Assembly (NCBI GenBank): GCA_023430845.1
Contig: JAEYYJ010000264.1
Coordinates: 1 to 5,402 of the forward strand
DNA from: Pseudomonadota bacterium
GTDB lineage: Bacteria; Pseudomonadota; Alphaproteobacteria; Rhizobiales; Hyphomicrobiaceae
Direction of reading: 5' to 3'
DNA: 5,402 nucleotides
Shown here: positions 1 to 5,402 of the stretch, piece by piece
Numbering within the stretch: the first letter of the stretch is position 1
Layout: each line of letters opens with the position of its first letter
Program-made: the position numbers and the translations under genes
The notes under the pieces: generated by a model
What the model saw: only the letters and a program-made list of their open reading frames with translations
Databases searched by the model: none
Told to the model about the DNA's origin: nothing

Positions 1-732
1 CGCATCTGCCGGCGCGGATTTGATGACTTCATTGATCTTGCGGGCGGGCGCGAGCACCGCGTTCGTATTGAGCGCATAGCGCTCGAGGGCCATGAGCGTG
101 ACGCCCGAGCGCGCCGTGGCAGCCCTCAGGCTCTGCTCGAGCTGGTCGCCGACCGTATCCTTCGGCAGCAGCGCCACGAGGCGCGAACGCCCCTGACGTG
201 CGGAATAATCCACGATGCGGGACACTTCCTGATCGTGCAGGAAGCTCAGCAGATAGACGCCATTTCCCGCGACCGAGCGATCATTCGAGAAACTGATGAT
301 TGGCACGCCGGCCTGGCGGGCGAGTGGCGCCGCTGCTGCCGTCGCGCGCGAGAACAGCGGACCCAGAATGATCTCGGCGCCCCCTGAAAGCGCCTCGCCG
401 ACCGCCGCGCGGGCGCCATCCTCGGTGCCCCGGTCGTCCTTGACCATGAGCTGGAGGCCCGGCTGATTGAGATCGAACACCGAAAGCTCGGCCGCCTGCC
501 GCAACCCCTTGGCGATAGATGCCGTCTGCGGATTGCCGCTCGTCGGCAGGAGGAGCGCGACCTTGACCGGATCCTGTGCCGTGCCGGTAGCGCCGCCACC
601 CGCAAGCGATCCGGTCGCTGATGAGCCCGAGCAGCCCGCCAGGATCTTCGGCAGCGCCAGCGACGTCGCTGCGATGGCAGCGCCGCGTAGCAGGGTTCGG
701 CGGTTCGGACGATGGCGCAGTTTGGAATCCAT
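1..732 (-). CDS. Penicillin-binding protein activator, LpoA/LppC-like lipoprotein (N-terminal part, runs off the left edge)
   Basis: The minus strand is open from an ATG at 732 to the window edge (244 codons, no stop). The N-terminus is basic, then NRRTLLRG (residues 10-17, a twin-arginine-like motif), a hydrophobic stretch, and a lipobox LAGC with Cys34. A Gly/Ser/Ala-rich linker follows. From about residue 56 a periplasmic-binding-protein fold begins: VKVALLLPTSG, then DDRGTEDGARAAV, AEIILGPLFSRAT and GVPIISFSND. This pattern is typical of LpoA/LppC-like proteins (Peripla_BP_6 type), outer-membrane lipoproteins that in E. coli stimulate the synthase PBP1A. Adjacency to rsmI and yraN supports the assignment, since E. 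coli lpoA sits in the same neighbourhood. An in-frame ATG at 765 would add 11 residues; neither start has a well-placed Shine-Dalgarno, and I prefer 732 because it leaves a compact signal peptide. Alternative: a generic branched-chain amino-acid-type binding protein. The family call is fairly secure; PBP activation is inferred. Confidence 0.85.
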   Translation of the reverse strand, partial: MDSKLRHRPNRRTLLRGAAIAATSLALPKILAGCSGSSATGSLAGGGATGTAQDPVKVALLLPTSGNPQTASIAKGLRQAAELSVFDLNQPGLQLMVKDDRGTEDGARAAVGEALSGGAEIILGPLFSRATAAAAPLARQAGVPIISFSNDRSVAGNGVYLLSFLHDQEVSRIVDYSARQGRSRLVALLPKDTVGDQLEQSLRAATARSGVTLMALERYALNTNAVLAPARKINEVIKSAPADA

Positions 733-892
733 GACTTGAGTCGATATCGCCTCACCGGTTCCCATAACAGGGCAGATGCGCCACACTCCGCCCGAAATGG
801 CTCCGGAATCAAGCCATCCGCGGTCTGATCCACGGTGTTTGTCAGCCCGAGGATCAATCGCGGCTCCTGCAACTCATGCTCAAGCGGAACTG
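733..892. other. Divergent spacer between the lpoA-like gene and rsmI
   Basis: This 160-base stretch separates two divergently read genes, so it should carry promoters for both strands, but I see no convincing -35/-10 pair on either. One small inverted repeat is visible, TGGCT at 798-802 and AGCCA at 812-816 with a 9-base loop, too short to call an operator. The rsmI frame stays open upstream to an ATG at 776. The extra 39 residues this would add are Pro/Ser/Arg-rich and unlike an RsmI N-terminus, so I treat the stretch as non-coding. Confidence 0.5.
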
Positions 893-1843
893 ATGGCCAA
901 GACGAGCACGCCCGATCGACGGAGAGGGGACCCGGATGCCGCGGGCTCGCAGGCTGCCGCGCCACGGATCGGGGCGGCGCTCGCCGAGCAGGCCGCGCGC
1001 GAAATGGCCGAGCCGCTCGCCGGCGGCCTCTACGTCGTCGCGACCCCCATCGGCAATCTCGGCGACATGACCGTCCGCGCCGTGACCACCCTCGCCCGCG
1101 CCCATGCCATCCTGTGCGAGGATACCCGCGTCAGCCGCACGCTGTTAGCCCGCTACGCGATCGAGCGTCCGCTCCGTGCCTTCCACGAGCACAATGAGGT
1201 TGCCGAGCAGGCCCGCATCCTTGCTGAGCTGACCGAGGGCCACGCGATCGCGCTCATTTCGGATGCCGGAACCCCGCTGCTCTCCGATCCGGGCTTCAAG
1301 CTCGTGCGCGCCGTGGTCGCGGCCGGGCATCCCGTCACTGCCTTGCCCGGAGCCTCGGCCATCCTCGCTGGCCTCGCGATCTCTGGCCTTCCTACGGACG
1401 GCTTTTTCTTCGACGGTTTCCTGCCGCCGAAGCAGGCTGCCCGCCGCACGCGTCTCGAGTCCCTGGCGGCGATTCCCGGCAGCATCGTCCTGTTCGAATC
1501 CCCGGGCCGCATTGCCGACACGCTCGCCGATATCGCCGCCGTACTCGGCGATCGCGAAGTCGTCGTCGCCCGCGAACTCACCAAGCGCTTCGAGGAAGTG
1601 CGCCGCGGGCTCGCACCTGTCCTCGCCGCCGAGTTGGCCGCTAACCCCGTCAAAGGCGAGATCGTTCTTGTCATCGCGCCGGCGCCACCCCGCGAGATCG
1701 GCGATGCCGAAATCGAGACCGCGCTTCGTTCAGCCCTTGCGTCATCCAGCCTGCGCGATGCCGTGCGCCTCGTGACCGATGATCTCGGCGCGCCCCGCAC
1801 CCGCGTCTACCAGATCGGCCTGCGCCTCAAGGACGAGGCATGA
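893..1843 (+). CDS. rsmI: 16S rRNA (cytidine(1402)-2'-O)-methyltransferase RsmI
   Basis: RsmI uses S-adenosylmethionine to 2'-O-methylate C1402 of 16S rRNA in the ribosomal P site, alongside the N4-methylation made by RsmH. The 316-residue product has the family signatures in order: VATPIGNLGD (about residues 49-58), CEDTRVS (75-81), ISDAGTPLLSDPG (122-134), LPGASA (151-156), LFESPGR (200-206), RELTKRFEEV (227-236) and KGEIVLVIA (254-262). This is the tetrapyrrole (corrin/porphyrin) methylase fold with its SAM site, plus a helical C-terminal tail. E. coli RsmI is about 286 residues; the excess here is a low-complexity N-terminal extension of about 45 residues before the core. Start choice is uncertain: 893 has only a weak GCGGAA upstream, 776 would add 39 unconserved-looking residues, and 1004 would remove the extension. 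The gene is translationally coupled to yraN by an ATGA overlap. Confidence 0.95.
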   Translation: MAKTSTPDRRRGDPDAAGSQAAAPRIGAALAEQAAREMAEPLAGGLYVVATPIGNLGDMTVRAVTTLARAHAILCEDTRVSRTLLARYAIERPLRAFHEHNEVAEQARILAELTEGHAIALISDAGTPLLSDPGFKLVRAVVAAGHPVTALPGASAILAGLAISGLPTDGFFFDGFLPPKQAARRTRLESLAAIPGSIVLFESPGRIADTLADIAAVLGDREVVVARELTKRFEEVRRGLAPVLAAELAANPVKGEIVLVIAPAPPREIGDAEIETALRSALASSSLRDAVRLVTDDLGAPRTRVYQIGLRLKDEA

Positions 1844-2226
1844 GCCCACCCGGCGCCAGCGATCGCCTCGTCGAGCGCCGCAAACGCCTCAGACACGGCC
1901 GCTGGGCCGAGTTGATGGCAACCGCACTCCTGCTCGCCAAGGGCTACCGCATTCTCGCCCGCCGCCACGTCACGCCCTACGGCGAGGTCGACATCATCGC
2001 CGCGCGGCGCGACCGCATTGCCTTCATCGAGGTCAAGCGCCGCGTGACGATCGCCGATGCCGAAGCCGCACTCACACCCGCCCAGGGCGATCGCATCGCT
2101 CGCGCCGCGGACTACTGGCTCTCGCGCCATCCGACCTACCTCGATCGCGAGGTCGGCCTCGATGCGGTGCTGGTTGCGGCCCGCGGCTGGCCACGCCACA
2201 TCCCGAATGCACTGGATCGGATGTAG
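1840..2226 (+). CDS. yraN: YraN family protein (UPF0102), endonuclease-like fold
   Basis: The start codon overlaps the rsmI stop (ATGA at 1840-1843), so the two are almost certainly co-transcribed and translationally coupled. The product is 128 residues, near the usual length of about 120. It shows the UPF0102 signature: a basic N-terminal helix with G20 and AE (23-24), GYRILARR, YGEVDIIA (E49, D51), FIEVKRR (E64, K66), Q82 in the following helix, and VGLDAVLVA near the end. The E/D...D...E-x-K spacing matches the catalytic core of Holliday-junction-resolvase-like and restriction-endonuclease-like nucleases, and all those acidic and lysine positions are intact. The biological role is not established; a DNA-processing function is inferred from fold alone. 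Conserved linkage to rsmI and an lpoA-like gene is seen in many proteobacteria. Confidence 0.93.
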   Translation: MSPPGASDRLVERRKRLRHGRWAELMATALLLAKGYRILARRHVTPYGEVDIIAARRDRIAFIEVKRRVTIADAEAALTPAQGDRIARAADYWLSRHPTYLDREVGLDAVLVAARGWPRHIPNALDRM

Positions 2227-2230
2227 CCGA

Positions 2231-2411
2231 TCGTGCCTCCGGCACGAGTGGGCTGCTGCCCACGCCCGCCCGGGGAGACCCCGGATCCCCTTCTTTTTAT
2301 GGACTTGGAGCGCGCCGCGAGTGCTTTGTCATTAAAGGCGGGTGGGTCCGGGAGGGTGTTCCCTCCCGGTTGGGGTGCGGGGACCTAGTCCCCGTCGCGC
2401 CAGAGGCGCGA
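2231..2411. repeat. Tandem array of six short perfect hairpins (REP-like cluster)
   Basis: Six inverted repeats follow one another. H1 at 2231-2247 is a 7-bp stem with loop TCC. H2 at 2248-2263 is a 6-bp stem with loop TGCT. H3 at 2270-2284 is CCGGGG/CCCCGG with loop AGA. H4 at 2348-2369 is a 9-bp stem CCGGGAGGG/CCCTCCCGG with loop TGTT. H5 at 2378-2394 is a 7-bp stem with loop CTA. H6 at 2395-2411 is a 7-bp stem with loop AGA. H1 abuts H2, and H5 abuts H6. The outermost pair are near-copies, TCGTGCC-TCC-GGCACGA and TCGCGCC-AGA-GGCGCGA, differing by a T-A to C-G swap and the loop. This looks like a palindromic intergenic repeat cluster of the REP kind common after genes in high-GC genomes; family and copy number cannot be judged from one window. 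Confidence 0.75.
2270..2298 (+). terminator. Likely Rho-independent terminator of rsmI-yraN
   Basis: A perfect 6-bp GC stem (CCGGGG, loop AGA, CCCCGG, 2270-2284) is followed six bases later by TTCTTTTT (2291-2298). An alternative pairing, GGGGA (2272-2276) with TCCCC (2286-2290), brings a stem directly against the T-run, as in canonical terminators. Position 44 bases after the yraN stop fits the end of that operon. Confidence 0.55.
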
Positions 2412-2440
2412 GTGTCCATTAGCGTAGCGGAACATATCCG

Positions 2441-2470
2441 TTGACTTGGCCGCCTCCTCACCGTTTGCAT
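2441..2470 (+). promoter_or_regulatory. Weak candidate promoter for gshB
   Basis: TTGACT at 2441-2446 matches the -35 consensus in five of six bases. The best -10 partner, TTGCAT at 2465-2470 with an 18-base spacer, is poor. If used, transcription would begin near 2477, after the upstream ATG at 2469 and before the preferred gshB start at 2520. The preceding terminator-like hairpin implies gshB needs its own promoter, which is the main support. Confidence 0.25.
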
Positions 2471-2519
2471 GGGCGCCAAATCAGAATGGCTGCGCGCCCG
2501 CGCTGGAGACCACACGCCG

Positions 2520-3476
2520 ATGGCCCTCAAGATTGCCTGCCAGATGGACCCGATCGACCGCATCGACATTCGCGGCGATTCGACCTTTGCGATGCTGCTC
2601 GAAGCCCAGAAGCGCGGCCACGAGCTGTTCTACTACACGCCCCAGAATATCGCGCTCGACGGCGACAAGCTCATCGCGCGGGGCGAGACGCTGACCGTCG
2701 AGGACAAGATCGGCGATCACTACAAGCTGTCGGAGGCGCGCAAGATCGACCTCGGCACATGGGACGTGGTGCTGCTGCGCCAGGATCCGCCGTTCGACAT
2801 GGCCTACATCACGACGACACATCTCCTGGAGCGCATTCATCCCCGCACGCTCGTCGTGAATGATCCCGCTCACGTGCGCAATGCGCCGGAGAAGGTGTGG
2901 GTGCTGGAGTTCCAGGATCTCATGCCCCCGACGATGGTGACGCGCAATGCCGAGGACGTGAAGGAGTTCCGCGCACGCCACAAGGACATCATCATCAAGC
3001 CGCTCTACGGCAATGGTGGTGCATCGGTGTTCCGCGTGCGCGAGGACGACTCGAATCTGAACTCGCTCATCGAGCTGTTCCAGACGGTCTTCCGCGAGCC
3101 TTTCATGGTGCAGCAGTTCCGCCCCGAGGTGCGCGCGGGCGACAAGCGCATCATCCTCGTCGACGGCGAGGTGGCGGGTGCCATCAACCGCGTGCCGGCG
3201 CCCGATGAGACGCGCTCCAACATGCACGTTGGCGGACAGGCAGTGCCGACCGAGCTGACGCCGCGCGATCTCGAAATCTGCGCTCGCCTCGGGCCGCACC
3301 TCAAGGAGCGCGGGCTGATCTTCACCGGCATCGACGTGATCGGACCTTACCTTACCGAGATCAACGTCACCTCGCCGACCGGCATCCGGCAGGTGAAGGC
3401 GTTCGGCGGCAACGACATCGCGGCCATGATCTGGGATGCGGTGGAGCGCAAGGTGAAGGCCAACCGAGGCATGTGA
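2520..3476 (+). CDS. gshB: Glutathione synthetase GshB
   Basis: GshB joins gamma-glutamylcysteine and glycine with ATP to make glutathione, the second and last step of its synthesis in the cytoplasm. The 318-residue product is essentially the length of the E. coli enzyme (316) and reads colinearly with it. It has the N-terminal MDPID (9-13), [18 protein letters not shown] (87-93), the ATP-grasp segment [17 protein letters not shown] (157-173), [11 protein letters not shown] (207-217), [11 protein letters not shown], and [12 protein letters not shown] (280-291) at the metal and substrate site. All key segments are intact. The start at 2520 is chosen because it aligns with the family N-terminus and has GGAG at 2505-2508, 11 bases upstream; the upstream ATG at 2469 would add 17 residues of no recognisable kind. 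gshB is separated from yraN by a probable terminator and hairpin array, so it is likely its own unit. Confidence 0.97.
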   Translation: MALKIACQMDPIDRIDIRGDSTFAMLLEAQKRGHELFYYTPQNIALDGDKLIARGETLTVEDKIGDHYKLSEARKIDLGTWDVVLLRQDPPFDMAYITTTHLLERIHPRTLVVNDPAHVRNAPEKVWVLEFQDLMPPTMVTRNAEDVKEFRARHKDIIIKPLYGNGGASVFRVREDDSNLNSLIELFQTVFREPFMVQQFRPEVRAGDKRIILVDGEVAGAINRVPAPDETRSNMHVGGQAVPTELTPRDLEICARLGPHLKERGLIFTGIDVIGPYLTEINVTSPTGIRQVKAFGGNDIAAMIWDAVERKVKANRGM

Positions 3477-3517
3477 TTTCCGGGCATCGTCGTTTGCTTG
3501 CGGAACCCGAAAAGGGG

Positions 3518-3543
3518 GGAACCAGCACGTTCAGGCGGGCGTT
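3518..3543 (+). promoter_or_regulatory. EcfG-type general stress response promoter match
   Basis: GGAAC at 3518-3522 and CGTT at 3540-3543 are separated by 17 bases. This matches exactly the published consensus GGAAC-N16/17-CGTT for the alphaproteobacterial general stress sigma factors (EcfG, RpoE2, SigT). Predicted transcription start is near 3550, just ahead of a strong Shine-Dalgarno at 3561 and the small ORF at 3571. A second GGAACC at 3502-3507 has no CGTT at the right distance. The match is seen directly; use by EcfG is inferred. Confidence 0.65.
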
Positions 3544-3570
3544 TTCCGACCACATCTTATGGAGGTCGAA

Positions 3571-3645
3571 ATGCCGCTCGTTCTTTGGTTGTTGGGAGTT
3601 CCGCTGTCGCTTGTACTCGTTCTGATGCTGGTCGGTGCGGTTTGA
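3571..3645 (+). CDS. Tiny hydrophobic membrane peptide (24 residues), stress-type promoter
   Basis: ATG at 3571 is preceded by GGAGG (3561-3565) five bases upstream, the best ribosome binding site in the window. The 24-residue product begins MPLVLWLLGVPLSL and ends LMLVGAV. It has no charged residue, and almost the whole length could be a single membrane-spanning helix, interrupted by one Gly-Val-Pro kink. An in-frame ATG at 3559 would add four residues but lies before the Shine-Dalgarno, so 3571 is preferred. An EcfG-type promoter match lies just upstream and a Rho-independent terminator follows, making a self-contained unit. Codon third positions are less GC-rich (14 of 23 sense codons after the start) than in the neighbours, though the gene is too short for this to mean much. 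I do not recognise a named family and assign no function; membrane location and stress induction are inferences. Confidence 0.65.
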   Translation: MPLVLWLLGVPLSLVLVLMLVGAV

Positions 3646-3665
3646 GATTGGCCGCGGAGTTAATC

Positions 3666-3702
3666 ATGGCCCGGCTGCCCCGCAGGCGGGCCATTTTGCT
3701 TT
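3666..3702 (+). terminator. Rho-independent terminator of the small ORF
   Basis: ATGGCCCG (3666-3673) pairs perfectly with CGGGCCAT (3687-3694). Inside it, CTGC (3675-3678) pairs with GCAG (3682-3685) around a CCC loop, leaving only one G/G mismatch in a 12-bp stem. TTTTGCTTT follows at once (3694-3702). It ends transcription 20 to 60 bases after the small ORF stop and isolates that unit from lepA. Confidence 0.8.
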
Positions 3703-3717
3703 CCATGGGGCCCTGAA

Positions 3718-3749
3718 GGCCGGCTGCCCGCTGCGGCATTTGGCCGGCC
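3718..3749 (+). other. Nested hairpin in the spacer before lepA
   Basis: GGCCGGC (3718-3724) pairs with GCCGGCC (3743-3749). Within it TGCC (3725-3728) pairs with GGCA (3735-3738) around loop CGCTGC, with a TTTG bulge at 3739-3742. There is no T-run afterwards, so it is not a canonical terminator. It could be a back-up stop or a protein-binding palindrome; the function is unknown. Confidence 0.4.
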
Positions 3750-3786
3750 GCCTCGCTAACCCTGCTGAAATTGGAAACCGGGCCTT

Positions 3787-3813
3787 TTGCGGTGCGGGGG
3801 GCGGTGCTATCTA
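3787..3813 (+). promoter_or_regulatory. Candidate lepA promoter, possibly giving a leaderless mRNA
   Basis: TTGCGGT (3787-3793) and GCTATCTA (3806-3813) are 12 bases apart. This resembles the Caulobacter housekeeping consensus TTGACGS-N10-14-GCTANAWC, matching TTG and GCTA with mismatches elsewhere. TGCTATCTA (3805-3813) also reads as an extended -10 (TGnTAT). The element ends seven bases before the lepA ATG at 3821, so transcription would start at or next to the start codon. No Shine-Dalgarno fits otherwise, which agrees with a leaderless transcript. Confidence 0.4.
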
Positions 3814-3820
3814 GCGCCCC

Positions 3821-5402
3821 ATGACCGACATCGATTTGATCCGCAACTTCTCCATCATCGCCCACATCGACCACGGGAAATCCACCCTGGCCGACCGGCT
3901 GATTCAGCTCTGCGGCAATGTTTCCGACCGCGAGATGCAGAATCAGATCCTCGATTCCATGGAGATCGAGCGCGAGCGCGGCATTACCATCAAGGCGCAG
4001 ACCGTGCGCCTCGATTACAAGGCCAAGGACGGCAAGACCTATCAGCTCAACCTGATGGACACGCCAGGCCACGTGGACTTCGCCTACGAGGTCTCCCGAT
4101 CGCTGGCCGCCTGCGAGGGAGCGCTGCTCGTCGTCGATGCTTCCCAGGGTGTCGAGGCGCAGACGCTGGCAAACGTCTATCAGGCGATCGACCACAATCT
4201 CGAGATCGTCCCGGTCCTCAACAAGATCGACCTGCCGGCCGCCGACGCGGACCGCGTCAAGCAGCAGATCGAGGACGTCATCGGCATCGATGCGTCCCAG
4301 GCCGTGCCGATTTCCGCCAAGACGGGCGTCGGCGTTGCCGAGGTGCTCGAAGCGATCGTCACGCGCCTGCCGCCGCCCACGGGCGACAAGAAAAAGCCGC
4401 TCAAGGCTCTGCTCGTCGATAGCTGGTACGATGCCTATCTCGGCGTGATCGTGCTTGTGCGGGTGATCGAAGGCACCTTGAAAAAGGGCCAGCGCGTCAA
4501 GCTCATGGCGACGGACACGAGTTATCAGGTGGACCGCGTCGGCATCTTCCGTCCCAAGCAGGAGATGCTTCAGGAGCTTTCAACGGGCGAGGTCGGCTTC
4601 TTCACGGCCGCCATCAAGCAGGTTGCCGACACGCGCGTCGGTGACACCGTCACCGACGAAAAGAATCCGACGGCCGAGGCCTTGCCGGGCTTCAAGCCTG
4701 CGCAGCCCGTGGTTTTCTGCGGTCTCTTTCCCATCGATGCCGCCGACTTCGAAGATCTGCGCGACGCCATGGGCAAGCTCCGTCTCAACGACGCGAGCTT
4801 CTCGTTCGAAGCCGAAAGCTCGGCGGCGCTCGGCTTTGGCTTCCGCTGCGGCTTTCTCGGGCTGCTTCACCTTGAGATCATCACCGAGCGTCTGGAGCGC
4901 GAGTTCAACCTCGACCTCATCACGACCGCACCATCCGTCATCTATCACCTGCACATGAACGACGGCTCGATGATCGAGATGCACAATCCGGCCGACATGC
5001 CGGATCCTGTGCGCATCGATCATATCGAGGAGCCCTGGATCGAGGCGACGATCCTGGTGCCCGATGAATATCTCGGCGCGGTGCTCAAGCTTTGCCAGGA
5101 TCGGCGTGGCCGCCAGAAGAATCTCACCTACGTCGGCACGCGTGCCATGCTCGTGTACGATCTTCCGCTGAACGAGGTGGTGTTCGATTTCTACGACCGC
5201 CTGAAGTCCGTCTCGCGCGGCTATGCCTCGTTCGACTATCACATCATCGGCTACGAGGAGGGCGACCTCGTCAAGCTGTCCATCCTCGTCAACGCTGAAC
5301 CGGTCGATGCGCTCTCCATCATCGTCCACAAGAGCCGCGCGGAGCAGCGCGGCCGTGCCATGTGCGAGAAGCTCAAGGAGCTGATCCCGCCACACCTCTT
5401 CC
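3821..5402 (+). CDS. lepA: Translation elongation factor 4 (LepA/EF4), C-terminus beyond the right edge
   Basis: LepA is a ribosome-dependent translational GTPase proposed to back-translocate or remodel stalled ribosomes and to aid initiation or subunit assembly; it is cytoplasmic and can associate with membranes. 527 codons are visible without a stop, against about 600 in the family, so roughly 70 residues of the C-terminal domain are cut off by the window. GTPase motifs are complete: G1 AHIDHGKS (14-21), G2 RGIT (53-56), G3 DTPGH (80-84), G4 NKID (134-137) and G5 SAK (165-167). Then come the EF-Tu-like domain II, the LepA-typical [15 protein letters not shown] segment, and the EF-G-like domain with GRRKN-like RRGRQKN and [10 protein letters not shown]. 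The N-terminus [20 protein letters not shown] fits the family start exactly, fixing the start at 3821. No Shine-Dalgarno lies at normal spacing. The gene is separated from the upstream micro-gene by a terminator. Confidence 0.97.
   Translation, partial: MTDIDLIRNFSIIAHIDHGKSTLADRLIQLCGNVSDREMQNQILDSMEIERERGITIKAQTVRLDYKAKDGKTYQLNLMDTPGHVDFAYEVSRSLAACEGALLVVDASQGVEAQTLANVYQAIDHNLEIVPVLNKIDLPAADADRVKQQIEDVIGIDASQAVPISAKTGVGVAEVLEAIVTRLPPPTGDKKKPLKALLVDSWYDAYLGVIVLVRVIEGTLKKGQRVKLMATDTSYQVDRVGIFRPKQEMLQELSTGEVGFFTAAIKQVADTRVGDTVTDEKNPTAEALPGFKPAQPVVFCGLFPIDAADFEDLRDAMGKLRLNDASFSFEAESSAALGFGFRCGFLGLLHLEIITERLEREFNLDLITTAPSVIYHLHMNDGSMIEMHNPADMPDPVRIDHIEEPWIEATILVPDEYLGAVLKLCQDRRGRQKNLTYVGTRAMLVYDLPLNEVVFDFYDRLKSVSRGYASFDYHIIGYEEGDLVKLSILVNAEPVDALSIIVHKSRAEQRGRAMCEKLKELIPPHLF

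Larger units (their letters stand above)
2227..2519. other. Non-coding spacer between yraN and gshB, rich in hairpins
   Basis: No reading frame here looks like a protein. An ORF covering part of it translates only the repeats and has no family features. The stretch holds six perfect short inverted repeats between 2231 and 2411, a T-rich run at 2291-2299, and a TTGACT motif at 2441, each listed separately. The frame of gshB is open upstream to an ATG at 2469, but the 17 residues this would add do not resemble a GshB N-terminus. Confidence 0.7.

Noticed and set aside
776..892. Upstream in-frame extension of rsmI from ATG 776
   Set aside because: The 39 residues are Pro/Ser/Arg-rich, lie before an already extended N-terminus, have no Shine-Dalgarno, and would leave only 43 bases for divergent promoters.
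246..965. Long minus-strand open frame of 239 codons across the lpoA-like start and the rsmI start
   Set aside because: It is Arg/Ser-rich with no family features and overlaps, in other frames, the better-supported lpoA-like gene and rsmI. It is a GC-driven shadow frame.
2428..2440. CGGA-ACATA-TCCG as a seventh hairpin
   Set aside because: A stem of only four base pairs is expected often by chance.
1779..2444. 221-codon plus-strand frame through yraN and the hairpin array
   Set aside because: It is an Arg/Pro-rich shadow of yraN in another frame that then translates the palindromic repeats; yraN itself has all family motifs.
2481..3299. 272-codon minus-strand frame opposite gshB
   Set aside because: This is the typical antisense shadow of a high-GC gene: rich in His/Val/Leu/Asp-Glu patterns, with no recognisable domain. 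gshB on the plus strand is unambiguous.
3502..3531. GGAAC at 3502-3506 with CGTT at 3528-3531 as an EcfG promoter
   Set aside because: The spacer is 21 bases, outside the 16-17 of the consensus; the overlapping 3518/3540 pair fits exactly.
3557..4195. 212-codon minus-strand frame opposite the spacer and the 5' part of lepA
   Set aside because: It mirrors lepA codons and has no family signature; the spacer part instead carries plus-strand signals.
4580..5395. 271-codon minus-strand frame opposite lepA
   Set aside because: It is an antisense shadow of lepA with the same compositional pattern as the one opposite gshB.
1..5402. A new defence system, mobile element or CRISPR-like locus
   Set aside because: All sizeable genes are recognised housekeeping families, with no transposase, integrase, spaced direct repeats or composition break. 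The only possibly undescribed items are the micro-gene and the hairpin array.

Overview
This window looks like chromosomal core sequence from a high-GC alphaproteobacterium, probably of the Hyphomicrobiales (Rhizobiales). The assignment rests on strong G/C preference at third codon positions, the gene set (LpoA-like lipoprotein, RsmI, YraN, GshB, LepA), and a match to the general stress (EcfG-type) promoter found in alphaproteobacteria. It is an inference, because no marker gene fixes the genus.

Layout. Positions 1-732 (minus strand) hold the N-terminal part of a penicillin-binding-protein activator (LpoA/LppC-like periplasmic-binding fold) with a Tat-like lipoprotein signal; the gene runs off the left edge. 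A 160-base divergent spacer separates it from rsmI (893-1843), which overlaps yraN (1840-2226) by ATGA. Next is a 293-base spacer packed with six short perfect hairpins and a likely terminator. Then come gshB (2520-3476), a 344-base spacer, and lepA (3821 to beyond the right edge, 527 codons visible).

The gshB-lepA spacer is not empty. It holds a complete small transcription unit: a GGAAC-N17-CGTT promoter match, a strong Shine-Dalgarno site, a 24-codon ORF for a wholly hydrophobic peptide, and a Rho-independent terminator. After it lie a nested hairpin and a promoter-like element ending directly before the lepA ATG.

Functionally these are housekeeping genes: cell-wall synthase activation, 16S rRNA 2'-O-methylation (RsmI), a nuclease-like protein of unknown role (YraN), the last step of glutathione synthesis (GshB), and a translational GTPase (LepA/EF4). 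The lpoA-like gene beside rsmI and yraN echoes the E. coli yraL-yraM-yraN neighbourhood. I see no mobile element, CRISPR array, tRNA or rRNA. The parts most worth a second look are the stress-type micro-gene and the hairpin array.
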